NCBI GenBank assembly: GCA_024364735.1
Contig: JAGFNQ010008318.1
Coordinates: 123,305 to 187,304, forward strand
Source of the DNA: Boesenbergia rotunda
Lineage: Eukaryota; Streptophyta; Magnoliopsida; Zingiberales; Zingiberaceae
Length of the DNA: 64,000 nucleotides
Direction of reading: 5' to 3'
The notes under the pieces were generated by a model, which saw only the letters and a list, made by a program, of their open reading frames with translations, had not been told where the DNA came from and made no database searches. The position numbers and the translations under genes are program-made. Position 1 is the stretch's first letter. Each line of letters opens with the position of its first letter. Below are positions 12,001-22,172 of this stretch, piece after piece.

Positions 12001-14384
12001 AACTAATATATATATATATATAGCAAATGTATTTCTAAAATAATCTTGCTAAATTGTTGTATTTGACGATCCTATGCTTTGATCCTATGCTCATCAGTGT
12101 TGCAACAAGTAGAAAGCATGACAAGAATCAAGATAACTCGTGTTTCTTATGAAATCCTATATAGCAAGACTAAACTTAAGACAACAATGAAATCAAAACT
12201 TATCCAACCGCCAAGTCTGATTCATCGATAGATAACCTTACAGACTTATCCACAACATCCCTGCTTGTTTTCCTCTAGAACCATTCTTTGTTTTGTAGAT
12301 CCCTACTTGTATCAGAAGATCACCTACACATCCTTTTATCCCAAACCTCCACCACTAGGTGGCTCGTACAAACAGCTGCACATAGCATACAGCAAATATG
12401 CAAGACAATATATCACACTGACTTTGGTTTCCATCCCGCGACAATATTGTTCAGTCATCACACTTATACATGGATTAGAAAATTGCAGAGTACAAGGATA
12501 TAACTCATTGCTGATCTCAATATCTTCAACATTTAACATCATTTGGGCATTAGCTCCATAACAATCAAAACCTTCACCTAACTAATGATCACACCCATGG
12601 ATGAGGTCAATCAGTACATTTGACTGCTACAACACCAAGGACACATTGACCATTGGTGAGATCGATCATCTATAAGTTCCAACTCCCTTTTCATATGATG
12701 ACTTGGCACTGCATAAGTAAAGGGTTATTTACCTACCTTGATGGGTTGGTTCATTGCTCAACACATCTGATTTGATGTCTAAAGATTCAAGCTACATGAA
12801 CCAGTACGTTTGAACCTTCAATCAATCAATTGCTGAACTTCCTTACATTTAAAAAACAAATTTATCACAACCTCTCAATTAAAATTAAACTAAAACAATG
12901 TTCTGTAAATATTAACTAGTTGTACAGCTTTCACCAGTATTTTATATTAGTATATGGAAACAAAATGAATAGAACATGTTGACATGGAAAACATGATAAC
13001 AATTTGGTGAGATGATATTGATGACTAGATCTATTAAATTGAACTGAGTAAAATATTTTATTCAGTTTCTCGTTGACTACATTAATTTAGATAAACCACA
13101 TAAAACTTTTTAGCATGTACAAAATTAAGTTCTTATTATCTTGTTTCTACAAGCCTTGGTGGCAACACCCACCTACTAACCATCTTATTTCTACAAGCCT
13201 AGAATCATATCAAAATGGAACCTCCTACCTAATATTTTCAATAAATTATCTAAATATTACTACTTCCAAGAGCTAAAGTAAAGTTTTTAAAACCATTTTG
13301 ATTGACTTAAAATGACTGCATAGGATAATTTTTAATATTTCAGTATTGACTGCATAGGCCTTGCATGGGCTCCCACATCACAAATGTGTCATGTAATGGG
13401 TTGTCTACATACTACGTATTTAGACCTTCTGAAAACTTGTTTAGATTCTGGAATGGCATTTATATTTTTGATCACCTCAATAACCTCACTTAATTCTTTT
13501 TAAGGCACAATTCTTCAAATTAACTCATTTGGATATCTTTGAACATGTAAGGCATTTATTCAAATTTCATTTGATATACTTTTGCTAACATCTTTTTATG
13601 AATGATTAACCCAAAGCCCCAACATTATATGTAAATTCGGAGTTGTTTTTTGTTTTTGCCACCAAGTTTTTTCTTTTTAGTTATTTCAATGACTGCATAA
13701 TTCAGTAACTGGTTTACTTCTGAGTAAATGGCTCGTTAACTAGTCCAATTTCGACAGAAAGACTTGGTTCTTTGTTCACATGATATACTTGCTTCGAAAA
13801 GGGATTCTACTACATACTCAGCACTTGCAACCAGTTCCTTCTTGCATCCTGGTGCCAGTTCAGAATCAGCTACTACATCTATAAATAATAGGTCACACAG
13901 TGGAATGGTACTGAGATCGGATGAAGTTACAGTGGACAGTACCTTTTCTAATAAACGCAAAATTAGATTTTCTTTGAGTAATAAGGATGTGGACAGACAT
14001 ACTGACGATAGTTCAACGTCACAATCATCAATTAAACGAAAATTAGCAGAGCGGGATTCTCTTGCTGGTAAACAACTTCCACGGAGATCAGCATCAATGG
14101 CTTTCCGGATATCCGTAGATGATGGAAACAGGAAAATTAAGGAAAAAAAGGTATGATCTGCTTTCAATTAATTATGACTGTTGTACTTTTGTTAACTTTC
14201 TCAATCCCATTTTGTTATGTTGCAGGAGGCCATTCAGGATCTTGCGTTATTGTCAGATCAAACATCAATGCTAAATCAACGGCCTTCCAAGGGGTATTTT
14301 TATGTCCCTGTTGGTTCTCTTTCCAAAGAAAGGGCACTGAAGAAGGATATGGAGCCTCATGAGCCAAGAGAACCTGGTGGATAA
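919..14384 (+). CDS. PHD-finger protein, C-terminal seven exons (5' part outside window)
   Basis: Seven exons join in phase 0 at GT..AG sites: 919-972, 1137-1202, 1292-1429, 1745-1798, 4736-4795, 13758-14150, 14226-14384 (TAA at 14382-14384). Exons 2 and 3 encode an extended PHD zinc-binding half: CSICHLNVGSCLKCS, then CKCHFHPFCASSAG, then HKAYCGKHS, giving the Cys/His ligand order of plant ePHD domains, which bind histones in nuclear chromatin proteins. Exons 4 and 5 encode a basic, charged helix (ELEKVRLLCERIIKREKLK). Exon 6 encodes a serine-rich, low-complexity region. The last exon ends ERALKKDMEPHEPREPGG. From memory the arrangement resembles the Arabidopsis At1g77800-type PHD family, but this is not checked. 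The fourth and fifth introns are 2.9 and 9.0 kb and packed with transposons. Exon 1 as listed is the least certain; it has an acceptor TTCTTCAG and reads WLLETSFRRGQEDPIQGL. Confidence 0.8.
2440..4220 (+). mobile_element. RTE-clade LINE remnant in intron of the PHD gene
   Basis: The + strand carries decayed pieces of an RTE-type non-LTR reverse transcriptase in the right order. They are VWSEATNKTFE and NIYRIFKVRERKTRN (linker before RT), NNQFGFIPGY (RT motif 2), FADIEKAYDNEE (the A-box DLEKAYD motif, 3258-3293), YIETIKDMYDD, LSERVNAKL, then KIGDYELPVIEKIQVSRNF and a region like the carboxy end at 3780-4080. The 3' end near 4160-4220 reads like the usual plant RTE tail (AGGAGGATCCATAT ... GGATAAAGTCTTGG..GTCGTCGTT), which normally ends in GTT repeats. 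Many stops and indels show an old copy. The 5' edge is uncertain. Confidence 0.75.
4221..4735 (+). other. Intron sequence without recognised content
   Basis: AT-rich intron between the RTE remnant and the exon at 4736. A T-rich tract (4690-4698) precedes the acceptor GACAG. No coding or repeat signal was recognised. Confidence 0.6.
5779..5868 (-). mobile_element. Au-type SINE fragment
   Basis: On the + strand the text runs CGTAGCTCCCGCCAATGCGG, then GGGAAGGGCTTATTGTACGT, then AACCTTACC..CTGCAAGAGG..GTTTCC. This is the reverse complement of the middle of plant Au SINEs, whose body reads GGAAAC..CCTCTTGCA..AAGG..GTACAATA..CCCTTCCC. The tRNA-like 5' part with the Pol III boxes is missing, so this is a truncated dead copy. 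Recognition is from memory of the family. Confidence 0.6.
6152..6368. mobile_element. Tourist-like (PIF/Harbinger) MITE, 217 bp
   Basis: The element starts GGGGGTGTTTGGTTTGC and ends with the inverted match GCCTACCAAACACCCCC (13 bp perfect, then partial). It is flanked on both sides by TTA (6149-6151 and 6369-6371), the 3-bp TWA target typical of PIF/Harbinger elements. The interior is largely palindromic, made of TTTTCT/GGAAAA blocks, and has no transposase. It lies in the large intron of the PHD gene. Confidence 0.8.
6540..6904. repeat. AT-rich low-complexity tract
   Basis: Almost pure A/T with a (TA)n run at 6549-6565 and many AATTATA and TTTTAAA motifs. No coding or structural element was recognised. 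Confidence 0.7.
7740..8300 (-). pseudogene. Kinesin (KIN-14 type) C-terminal tail fragment, frameshifted
   Basis: Three consecutive minus-strand pieces read as one protein tail. They are LKRRVPSFDLQDLLTTND and NDWVDKVTVNKQD (8280 down to about 8090), then a second frame with PDIFYHQIFSNMRVHPDEH (to about 7895), then a third with TSDSSEPDMLWQFNLQNVH and KKPQTK (to about 7745). The pattern (RVPSFDLQDLL, DWVDKVMVNKQD, ATSDSSE.D.LWQFN) is what I recall of the C-terminal tail of plant CH-domain KIN-14 kinesins. Two frameshifts are present and no motor domain is in the element, so it is a captured, dead fragment. The family assignment is from memory. Confidence 0.6.
8483..8618. repeat. Perfect 68-bp tandem duplication of the hAT-like 3' terminus
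   Basis: The segment 8483-8550 (starting CCTAACCCAATATTTTTCG and ending TTTTTGACACCCCTA) is repeated without a visible difference at 8551-8618. The element therefore ends in two consecutive copies of its terminal inverted repeat. Confidence 0.9.
8997..9042. repeat. (TA)n microsatellite
   Basis: An uninterrupted TA run of about 22 units. A second, interrupted TA tract lies at 8729-8773. Flanking DNA from 9043 to 10540 has no recognisable gene or repeat family. Confidence 0.9.
9043..11404. other. Intron sequence, no recognised gene
   Basis: Unclassified intronic DNA of the PHD gene. A C-rich, T-rich stretch lies at 10540-11160 with one 94-codon open frame (10546-10830), which resembles no family I know. 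The composition change suggests an inserted sequence of unknown type, but no termini were found. Confidence 0.5.
11421..11657 (-). mobile_element. tRNA-derived SINE, 237 bp, with perfect 16-bp target duplication
   Basis: On the minus strand the element starts GCCCCCGAGGCTATGG. It has a Pol III A box TGGTGCAGCGG (11634-11644) and a B box AGTTCGATCCC (11592-11602), followed by a tRNA-unrelated body. It is flanked by the exact 16-mer CTTATGGTTCCTACAT at 11405-11420 and 11658-11673. It has no poly(A) tail; the 3' end is ..CTACCTGATCCAAC. Perfect duplication suggests a fairly recent insertion. It lies antisense in the large intron of the PHD gene. Confidence 0.85.
11674..13757. other. Intron sequence, no recognised gene
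   Basis: AT-rich intronic DNA with a TA run near 12007-12022. A 98-codon open frame at 12265-12561 lacks any recognisable motif. The stretch ends in a plausible acceptor TTTCGACAG before the exon at 13758. Confidence 0.5.
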
Positions 14385-16280
14385 GTTCAAGGATGAATTA
14401 TTCTAATGATCTTTTCCATTCTCGTTGGCTTTGGGTCCCTGTGGACAAATTTAAAGGTGAATACCAGGCAATCGATTTGCTGATGATGCAGAGACAGCAA
14501 ACTGATGAAAGAGGTTTCACCAGTGTTAGATGCCCTGAGATTTAAAAAAGAGGACACTGGTGAAAGCAGGGTTCGCCATCCATTCATACAACGATGCAGC
14601 CCGGAGAAGAAAATATTGATGTCAAATTTGCTGATATATCAAAGGAAAGTATTATAAAAGTGGAAGAGCCGAGTATCCTTTGATGTATGATCTTAGTTAT
14701 CACTGTTAACTGCCAGTGTTGAGCTTGACTACTCACTTCATTGGCTACACGGAAGCTTTTATGGGTATAGAGATCCCATAGGTTACAGGTTTTGTAAACT
14801 TTTGTATATTCTTGGCCTTTAAATTCCCTGGGCTTGTCTCAAAGGACAAGCTCCTGTTTTTTGGTGATGGTGGTAGTAGGGATGCCTTGAGACATATTTT
14901 GCTGGAAATGAAAATTTAACAGTCGAATCCCACATTTAGCATTCAATTAGTGTAGAAAAGAATGTACCGTGTAGTGAGAATTAGCCTATAGGTAGATTAG
15001 TAGGTAGGAGCAGAATCAGCATTTGGTTGTTGTAATAGGTAATTACGGTTGTAATGTTACATAAATCGCAGTCTAAAAAGCCACAAATTGTTTGCATATG
15101 TTTAGTTGTGTGTTTCATTTTGGACGTCTTTTATTGTTCATCTTGGTGCGTGGGATGACAGAACTGTCTTAAGCAGGGATGTGCATAAATTGTTCACCAA
15201 TAATGTTGATATTTAATGTGGTTAGAATTCGTTATATATATTCAACATTTGTAAGCCCTAAACGCTACTGCTCAGGAGCTGTATATTTCCTTTAAATTAC
15301 CTGTGCCAAAACCGGACAGCAATGATTAGAATTATTTTGATACTGAAATCAATTTATATTAATTATAAATTTTATTTCAGCTATCTTTGCTTATTCTATT
15401 AGACAATTATCTGATTTAGTGGCCTTTTAAAAAATAATTTATGAAATTTGTTCCTAAAAATGTTATTATTTGGTGAAATTGAGTTTTTGTCTAAATTTAG
15501 ATGTTTTAGGAATGAAATTTTGGGAACCTACAAATATAAATATATTTTCATTGTTTGGGAAAGTAAATCTTTCAAAATAGATTTCTTTGGTAAATAAATT
15601 TATCAAATTTTCTCACAATGTGAAATTTAACAAATATCATTGAAAAATCACTTTCGTCAAAAAATCTGTCTTCAAAAATTTAATTTCAAATATTTATTTT
15701 TTAAAAAAAATCATAGAAATTATTTATGGGTCAAAAATATCTGTAATTTTTTTCGTCAAAGTATCAAAATAATAAATTTGATTATATAAATTTTTTTGAA
15801 AGCCTATTTTTTATAATAAATATTATTTTATTTATAGAAGTATAAATTTTTGAATATTACTCTAAAAATAATTGACTTTAAAAATTCTTAATAATTTTTC
15901 TAAATAGTCAATACTAGCTTGACTTTCGATGTACCTTCAAGCAGCTCTAGAAATTTCTCATAAAGTTTTTTAGTTGAGTTGTAGGTGCTGATCTGGTTAA
16001 TTTCTTGTGGTAATAGTACCCTCAACAGATAGAGTTCTACTTTGTCTGCTCTTTTTTAGTCTCCTCATTTTCTTCTCCGTTAGGATTTTTGGGTTCTTAA
16101 AACCATATTTATAATAAGTAATAAATCGAAATATGTTTTTAAAAAATACCTCAATTTGGCATTTTCCATGGCATGAACTCCCTCTCAAACTTTAGTTGGT
16201 GAATACTTGGTCTGATCATCGTCATGTTGCTTTAGGCGACAGTTATTTCTCCTGAAGCGGTTGGGTTATAATACCACTTA
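14385..16280 (+). other. 3' UTR of the PHD gene and AT-rich intergenic DNA
   Basis: The stop of the PHD gene is at 14382-14384. The following few hundred bases are of mixed composition and are likely its 3' UTR; no clear polyadenylation signal could be chosen. From about 15300 to 15900 the sequence becomes very AT-rich. No gene was recognised. Confidence 0.5.
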
Positions 16281-16493
16281 TAGGTCCAAGTCGGTCGGCA
16301 AGAGGGGGTGGTGAATAGTCTCGAAATTAGAAATTAGCAATTCTCTTACTTCTAGCTTAGCAAGGATAAACAAGTTAATCAATCAAACAAAATAACAACA
16401 TAAACAATACGAAGTAAAAGACAATGATTTTACTTTGTTTGCAATTATGGAGGTTGCTAATCCAAGGTGATTGAAGTTCTAGTAAAAAGATTT

Positions 16494-18984
16494 CGGCAAT
16501 TTACCAAAGGGCGTACCTAAAAATTAAAAATTACCAAAGGGCGTACCATGGTTTCTATTTTACCAAAGGGCGCAGACCTTTATTTGAACTTCATCTTATA
16601 CCCCTCCTTCTAACTCCTGTCTTTCACTTTCTCTCTCTCAGTAACAAATTTCGAGACGTCTGCACGTGTTTTTTCAGACTTTTATTTTAAAAGAATATAT
16701 TATGAAATTGACGCTAAAAACGTAAGGTAAAAATTAAAAAAATATTTCAGTTAAAAATAGCTCATCCAACGTGATTTAAAAATATAAATAAATAATTTTT
16801 ATATTTGATTAATAGAAATTAATATATTAAATAATATTTAATAAATATATTAATATATAAAAAAATTCAAAAAAAAAACGTTTGCAGAAATAAAAAAAAC
16901 GTAAAAAAATTCAAAAAAAACGTTTGCAGAAATAAAAAAAACATAAAAAAATTTCAAAAAAAAAGTAGAAATCGAAAAAAAAACGCACGCTGGGCCTGAA
17001 ATAAACCTAGTGTGGGTCTGAAATAAAAATATTTTGGGCCTGAAATTTTTTATTTCAGGCCCACGTTGGGCATGAAATCTTTTGATTCAGGTCCGACGTC
17101 GACTCAAATTTTTTTTCTATTTTAAAAATATATTAATATATAAAAAAACCTATCAAAACACTTAATTTCAGATTAAAACGCAGGGTCTAAAGTTACGCTA
17201 GGAGGGCTTGAACATAAATGTGATGTCCATCAGTGGGTTTTGGTCAAAACCACTGATATTTCTAAACTACTCCTATTTGATTGGTGATATCTAATATATA
17301 GATGTTTGGACACCTAAAACATCATCTCCTACCTCTAACCTCTCTATTCATATGGAGTTTTCAAAAATCCAGATATGGGAGGTCCATTAGTGGGTTTTGG
17401 TCAAAACTCACTGATATTTCTAAACTACTCCTATTTCATTGGTGATATCTAATATATAGATGTTTGGACACCTAAAATATCATCTCCTACCTCTACCCTC
17501 TCTATTCATATGGAGTTTTCAAAAATCCAGATATGGGAGGTCCATCAGTGGGTTTTGGTCAAAACCCACTGATATTTCTAAACTACTCCTATTTCATTGG
17601 TGATATCTAATATATAGATGTTTAGACACCTAAAACATCATCTCCTACCTCTAACCTCTCTATTCATATGGAGTTTTTAGAAATCCAGATATGGGAGGTT
17701 CATCAGTGGGTTTTGGTCAAAACTCACTGATATTTCTAAACTACTCCTATTTCATTGGTGATATCTAATATATAGATGTTTGGACACCTAAAACATCATC
17801 TCCTACCTCTACCCTCTCTATTCATATGGAGTTTTTAGAAATCCAGATATGGTAGGTCCATCAGAGAGGTTAGAGGTAGGAGATGACATTTTAGGTGTCC
17901 AAACATCTATATATTAGATATCACCAATGAAATATGAGTAGTTTAGAAATATCAGTGGGTTTTGACCAAAACCCACTGATGGACCTCCCATATCTGGATT
18001 TTTGAAAACTCCATATGAATAGAGAGGGTAGAAGTAGGAGATGATGTTTTAGGTGTCCAAACATCTATATATTAGATATCACCAATGAAATAGGAGTAGT
18101 TTAGAAATATCAGTGAGTTTTGACCAAAACCCACTAATGGACCTCCCATATCTGGATTTCTGAAAACTCCATATGAATAGAGAGGTTAGAGGTAGGAGAT
18201 GATGTTTTAGGTGTCCAAACATCTATATATTAGATATCACCAATCAAATAGGAGTAGTTTAGAAATATCAGTGGTTTTGACCAAAACCCACTGATGGACA
18301 TCACATTTATGTTCAAGCCCTCCTAGCGTAACTTTAGACCCTGCGTTTTAATCTGAAATTAAGTGTTTTGATAGGTTTTTTTATATATTAATATATTTTT
18401 AAAATAGAAAAAAAATTTGAGTCCACGTCGGACCTGAATCAAAAGATTTCAGGCCCAACGTGGGCCTGAAATAAAAAATTTCAGGCTCACACTGGGCCTG
18501 AAATATTTTTATTTCAGGCCCACGTTTTTTTTCGATTTCTGCTTTTTTTTTGAAATTTTTTTACTTTTTTTTTATTTCTACAAACGTTTTTTATTTCTAC
18601 AAACGTTTTTTTAAAATTTTTTATATATTAATATATTTATTAAATATTATTTAATATATTAATTTCTATTAATCAAATATAAAAATTATTTATTTATATT
18701 TTTAAATCATGTTGGATGAGCTATTTTAACTGAAATATTTTTTTAATTTTTACCTTACGTTTTCAGCGCCGATTTCATAATATATTATTTTAAAATAAAA
18801 GTCTGAAAAAGCACGTGCAGACGTCTCGAAATTTATAACTGAGAGAGAAAGAGAAAGACAACAGTTAGAAGGAGGGATATAAGAGAAAGTTCACATAAAG
18901 GCCCACGCCCTTTGGTAAAATAGAAACCATGGTACGCCCTTTGGTAATTTCTGATTTTTAGGTACGCCCTTTGGTAAATTGCCG
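16494..18984. mobile_element. Foldback Mutator-like element, 2491 bp
   Basis: The ends are perfect inverted repeats starting CGGCAATTTACCAAAGGGCG, flanked by the exact 9-mer AAAAGATTT (16485-16493 and 18985-18993), the target size of Mutator-like elements. Nearly the whole element is two inverted arms, about 16494-17864 and 17865-18984, so it could fold into one long hairpin. The motif TTACCAAAGGGCG occurs three times at each end (near 16499, 16528, 16560; inverted near 18904, 18932, 18961). There is no transposase. It is inserted in an older LTR-like sequence. Confidence 0.85.
17226..18298. repeat. 158-bp tandem units, four copies in one arm and inverted copies in the other
   Basis: In the left arm the mark TCCATCAGTGGGTTTTGG recurs at 17226, 17383, 17541, 17699 and (start only) 17857, a period of 157-158 bp. 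The inverted copies occupy about 17865-18298, with marks at about 17976, 18134 and 18291, or roughly 2.75 units. The arms therefore differ in copy number, and the centre of symmetry is near 17864. Confidence 0.9.
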
Positions 18985-19571
18985 AAAAGATTTCCTTCGT
19001 TGAAAGCAGAGTACCTCTTACAAACTTTGACATCTCAAAATAGAGTATGAAAAATGAGTACAAGTTGTTGTTGGGGTTGTAAGTTGCAAACATATTCCCA
19101 CATTGAAAACACACGGAAAGATCATGACTTATAAGGAAAGATATCTCCGTTGGTATGAGCTTTTTGGTTAAAGCTCAAGAGCAAAACCATGAGAGATTTG
19201 GCTTATAGTGAATAATATCATACCATTATGGAGATATCTAAATTTTTTTTGTCCCGTGAATTGATGAAACCACCATTAGAGCGTGCTTTTTAATTTCGTT
19301 TTAACCCTTTTTTTAAAACAAAAAATATTCATTTAGGGTTATAAAATATTCTTACATTTTTTCAATTTTAAATTCTAATTTTTTGGCATAAGTCAGAATT
19401 GGGACATTTTCCCTTTTTGGAAAATTTATCATAAATTGTTTTATTTATTTTATTATTTTTTTCGAAATTCGTTCAATACAATTCTAGCAAATTATTTTTT
19501 TCTCCCAGCAGTACAATCCGAGACCAGTCTTGATACCCTTTTTCTTGTTTGTGTTATTACTAGCATTTCCC

Positions 19572-21030
19572 TATGACCCAACAAGAAGGCTACAACATCG
19601 CTCGCTTGCCTCTCTTCTTGGCAAAGGGTTTGACTACTAGAAAAGCCGAATGGAGGTACATCTGAAAACTCTGGTGGATATGTGGATCATCATCCGAAGC
19701 GGCCTCAATTTATCCCGCGACGAAGAAGGAGAACTCATGGGATATCGAGTCTGACACTAAAGCCACTCAAACCCTATATTGTGCCTCACTAAAGAAGAAC
19801 TGAATCAGGTCGTACCCTTCAACTGTGTGAAGGATCTCTAGCAAAAGTTGATTAAGCTTCATGAAGGAACTTCTGACGCCAAGGTATCGAGACATGATTT
19901 GCTTTTGAATAAATTATAACATGGTCAACTGAATCACGACATTATACACCCGGATCTAAGACATGGTCAACAGACTCCACTTGATGGACAACAAGTGGAG
20001 AATCGCGACATTATACGTACACACTATAAGCCTTTCCTAGGAATACCTTATGGGCATATATGGTAGATTCCTATAAGGTTTCCAAGGATCTTTCAAATAT
20101 TGATTAGATGAATTGCTTTCCAATTTGAGTTACATGAACACACTAATGCATGCCCGTTCGAGAAAGGTATTGTTTTGCTTGCAAGAAAATTCAAGACTAA
20201 GAAGCCAAAGCATAAGTCCCGAATCAACCCTAAATCCGAAGATGAGTCAGACTCTGAAGACAATGATGAACTACTACAATAGTCAATCTCGTTCGGAAGA
20301 TACGCAAGAAGAAGCAGATGATCCAATCAAAGGTCTTGAAACAACATGGTCGAGTCATCAGAAGAGTGTGATGAAGAAGAACAAACTCAACCGAGCCTTT
20401 TTGCACTACCGGTACAAGTTCACCTTACTGAGACCGCTATCGAGATCAAGTTCGAGTCTGAATTGAAGATGAGCTGGAACAAAGCAACCGATCGATCTCT
20501 ATCTCCGTAAAAGACAAACTCACTATAACGATCTGATTTCCTACCTATCTCGCAAGTTGGCTGACTCCAACGTCTGGGTCAAGTCCCTCAAAAAGGAGGT
20601 CAAAGCCCTTAAGGACGAGGCTAACTCGAGTTCCTTGACTGAGACAGTTCAGGAGGAACCTCAACTCAAGTCCAATAACTTAAGGAAGAGAATTCTTCTT
20701 TTAAAACTCAAGTCATGGAACTCTGAGATACCTTGGAATTGTTTACCTTTGGTTCCAAGAATCTTGATATGATTCTTGAAAAACAAAAGGTCATCTTCAA
20801 CCGTTCCGACTTGGGTTTAAATGCAGCTCACAATATATTTTTCAATTGTGAATCATAATAGCTCTCGAGTCCAACCATGGATCCCTAAGACAAGCTTGAC
20901 AAATCAAGCTGGACCAAATCACTATTGGATCCCCAAGGTTCACTATCTAGATAGACCTTATCGAGGTTATGATCCGGGAGAGCCAATAGAAAGACCTTTT
21001 TTTCTAGATGACTTATGCATGTTCACCTAA
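19572..21030 (+). pseudogene. Sirevirus-like Copia gag, decayed (element C)
   Basis: The + strand reads MTQQEGYNIARLPLFLAKG, then LTKEELNQVV, then KLIKLHEGTSDAKVSRHDLL, matching the gag of element B in this window (LTKEELNRIG, KLIELHEGTSDAKVTKRDFL). The C-terminal end has PWIPKTSLTNQAGPNHYWIPK, the paired W(I/V)PK motif also seen in elements A and B. Many stops and indels are present. Gag would form the virus-like particle in the cytoplasm. The sequence just after the stop (21031-21300) also resembles the segment after gag in B. No integrase or RT follows, so C may be a pol-less derivative. Confidence 0.75.
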
Positions 21031-21670
21031 TTGATTGATTGCTTATTTATTTATTTTTTGCAAATTGTCATGCTTAGGATAAAAATGATTAGATAAGGAC
21101 CTAGATCTGATTGAAGCTTGCTCAACCTAATACTAGGGTGGGGTGAGATGATAGTATGTTAAGGAAGCCTGTCTAAGGAGTCAAGTAGGATAAGGAGTAT
21201 CCTATTTGGTTTACTTTGCCTAGTAGAACTAGCCGAAGCTATCTCGCCACATCCTAAACTAGTTAGACCAAGGTTTCTCAAATAGTAAAGTAAAAGTATA
21301 ATTTCTTAAAAAGGCTTTGTCTAGGAAGGGGTCGTTGTTCCGATACTCAAGAAGGCCCCTGTGCCTCGTCGTGACCTGGAAGTCGATTATTGAAATGCGC
21401 TTTCAAGTTACTATTTGTTAAGTATGAATCTAACTCATGGTTCAATCGAATCTTAGATTTTCAAATCTAATTTCAAGATAAAATTGATAATATCTCACAG
21501 AAAGATAAGGATTCATTATTTTGTCACTTAGAAATGGACGAGATATTAAGGGCTTAAAAGATAAGTCAGATCCAACCAACCCAACAATTTTACCTTTAAT
21601 CTTACCTTTATTTAATCAACTAAATTAATTAAATCAACTTAACAAATTCCTTGTAAAACTTAATGAAAAA
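21031..21670 (+). other. Post-gag non-coding region of element C
   Basis: Contains sequence parallel to the minus strand of 43250-43440 in element B, for example the TAGTTAGACCAAGG and CTAGCCGAAGCTA patterns, and then an AT-rich spacer. No coding frame was found. Confidence 0.55.
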
Positions 21671-21900
21671 TGATAGGGAGAGTGAAAATGGAAGAGTGAA
21701 TGACGTGACACTTTGCATGCAGCGATCTCCGACGGGTTCACCGTGCCCCCAGGGTATAGTTTGATTCGAGGCGGCGGACGAAGACAGCCGATGGTGTCCA
21801 AGCGATAATCGGACGTGTGCATGTAAAGTGCCACGTCATTCACTCAAGTGCCACGTCATTCACTCTACCATTCACTCTCCTATTTTCATTCTCCCTATCA
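21671..21900. mobile_element. MITE-like inverted-repeat element, about 230 bp
   Basis: The left end TGATAGGGAGAGTGAAAAT and right end ATTTTCATTCTCCCTATCA are inverted copies with one mismatch. The inner parts also pair (GAGTGAATGACGTG..CACTTT against AAAGTGCCACGTCATTCACTC). The right arm has an extra copy of AAGTGCCACGTCATTCACTC. No clear target duplication was found, so the superfamily is open. It is inserted in element C. Confidence 0.65.
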
Positions 21901-22172
21901 TAGCTCATACTTAATTTTTAAGTTAACGTTTTCAATACTTAATTTTTAACTTAATATTTTCAAAACTTAAACTTATTTTTTTTAAAACTTAACTTTTAAA
22001 ATTAAATTTTACAAAATTTCATTTTTTTACTTATTATTTCAAAATTAATTTTTCAAACTTCAAATCAATTTGTTTAACTTTAACTTATTCTTTCAAAATC
22101 ACTTTTTCAAACTTTAAATAAAATTTTCAAATCTTCAAATCAATTTCTTCAACTTTAACTTATTCTTTCAAA
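21901..22172. repeat. AT-rich spacer of element C
   Basis: Low-complexity repeats of CTTAATTTTTAA, TTTCAAAAC and TCAAACTT, comparable to the AATTTTGAATTTG spacer of element B. The same spacer continues on the other side of the L1 insertion from 29625. Confidence 0.6.

Larger units (their letters stand above)
16266..19260 (-). mobile_element. Old LTR-like sequence interrupted by a foldback MULE
   Basis: At 16267-16279 the minus strand reads TGGTATTATAACC, close to a primer binding site for initiator tRNA-Met. It is followed in the + direction by TATAGGTCCAAG and a G-rich run AAGAGGGGGTGGTGAATAG, a pattern also seen at the LTR ends of elements A and B. The sequence continues past the foldback element from 18994, where a conserved plant-repeat-like segment (GATATCTCCGTTGGTATGAG ... 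AATATCATACCATTATGGAG) occurs. The boundaries and family are uncertain. Confidence 0.4.

Noticed and set aside
12265..12561. 98-codon frame in the large intron
   Set aside because: Three overlapping frames are open in the same place and none has a recognised motif.
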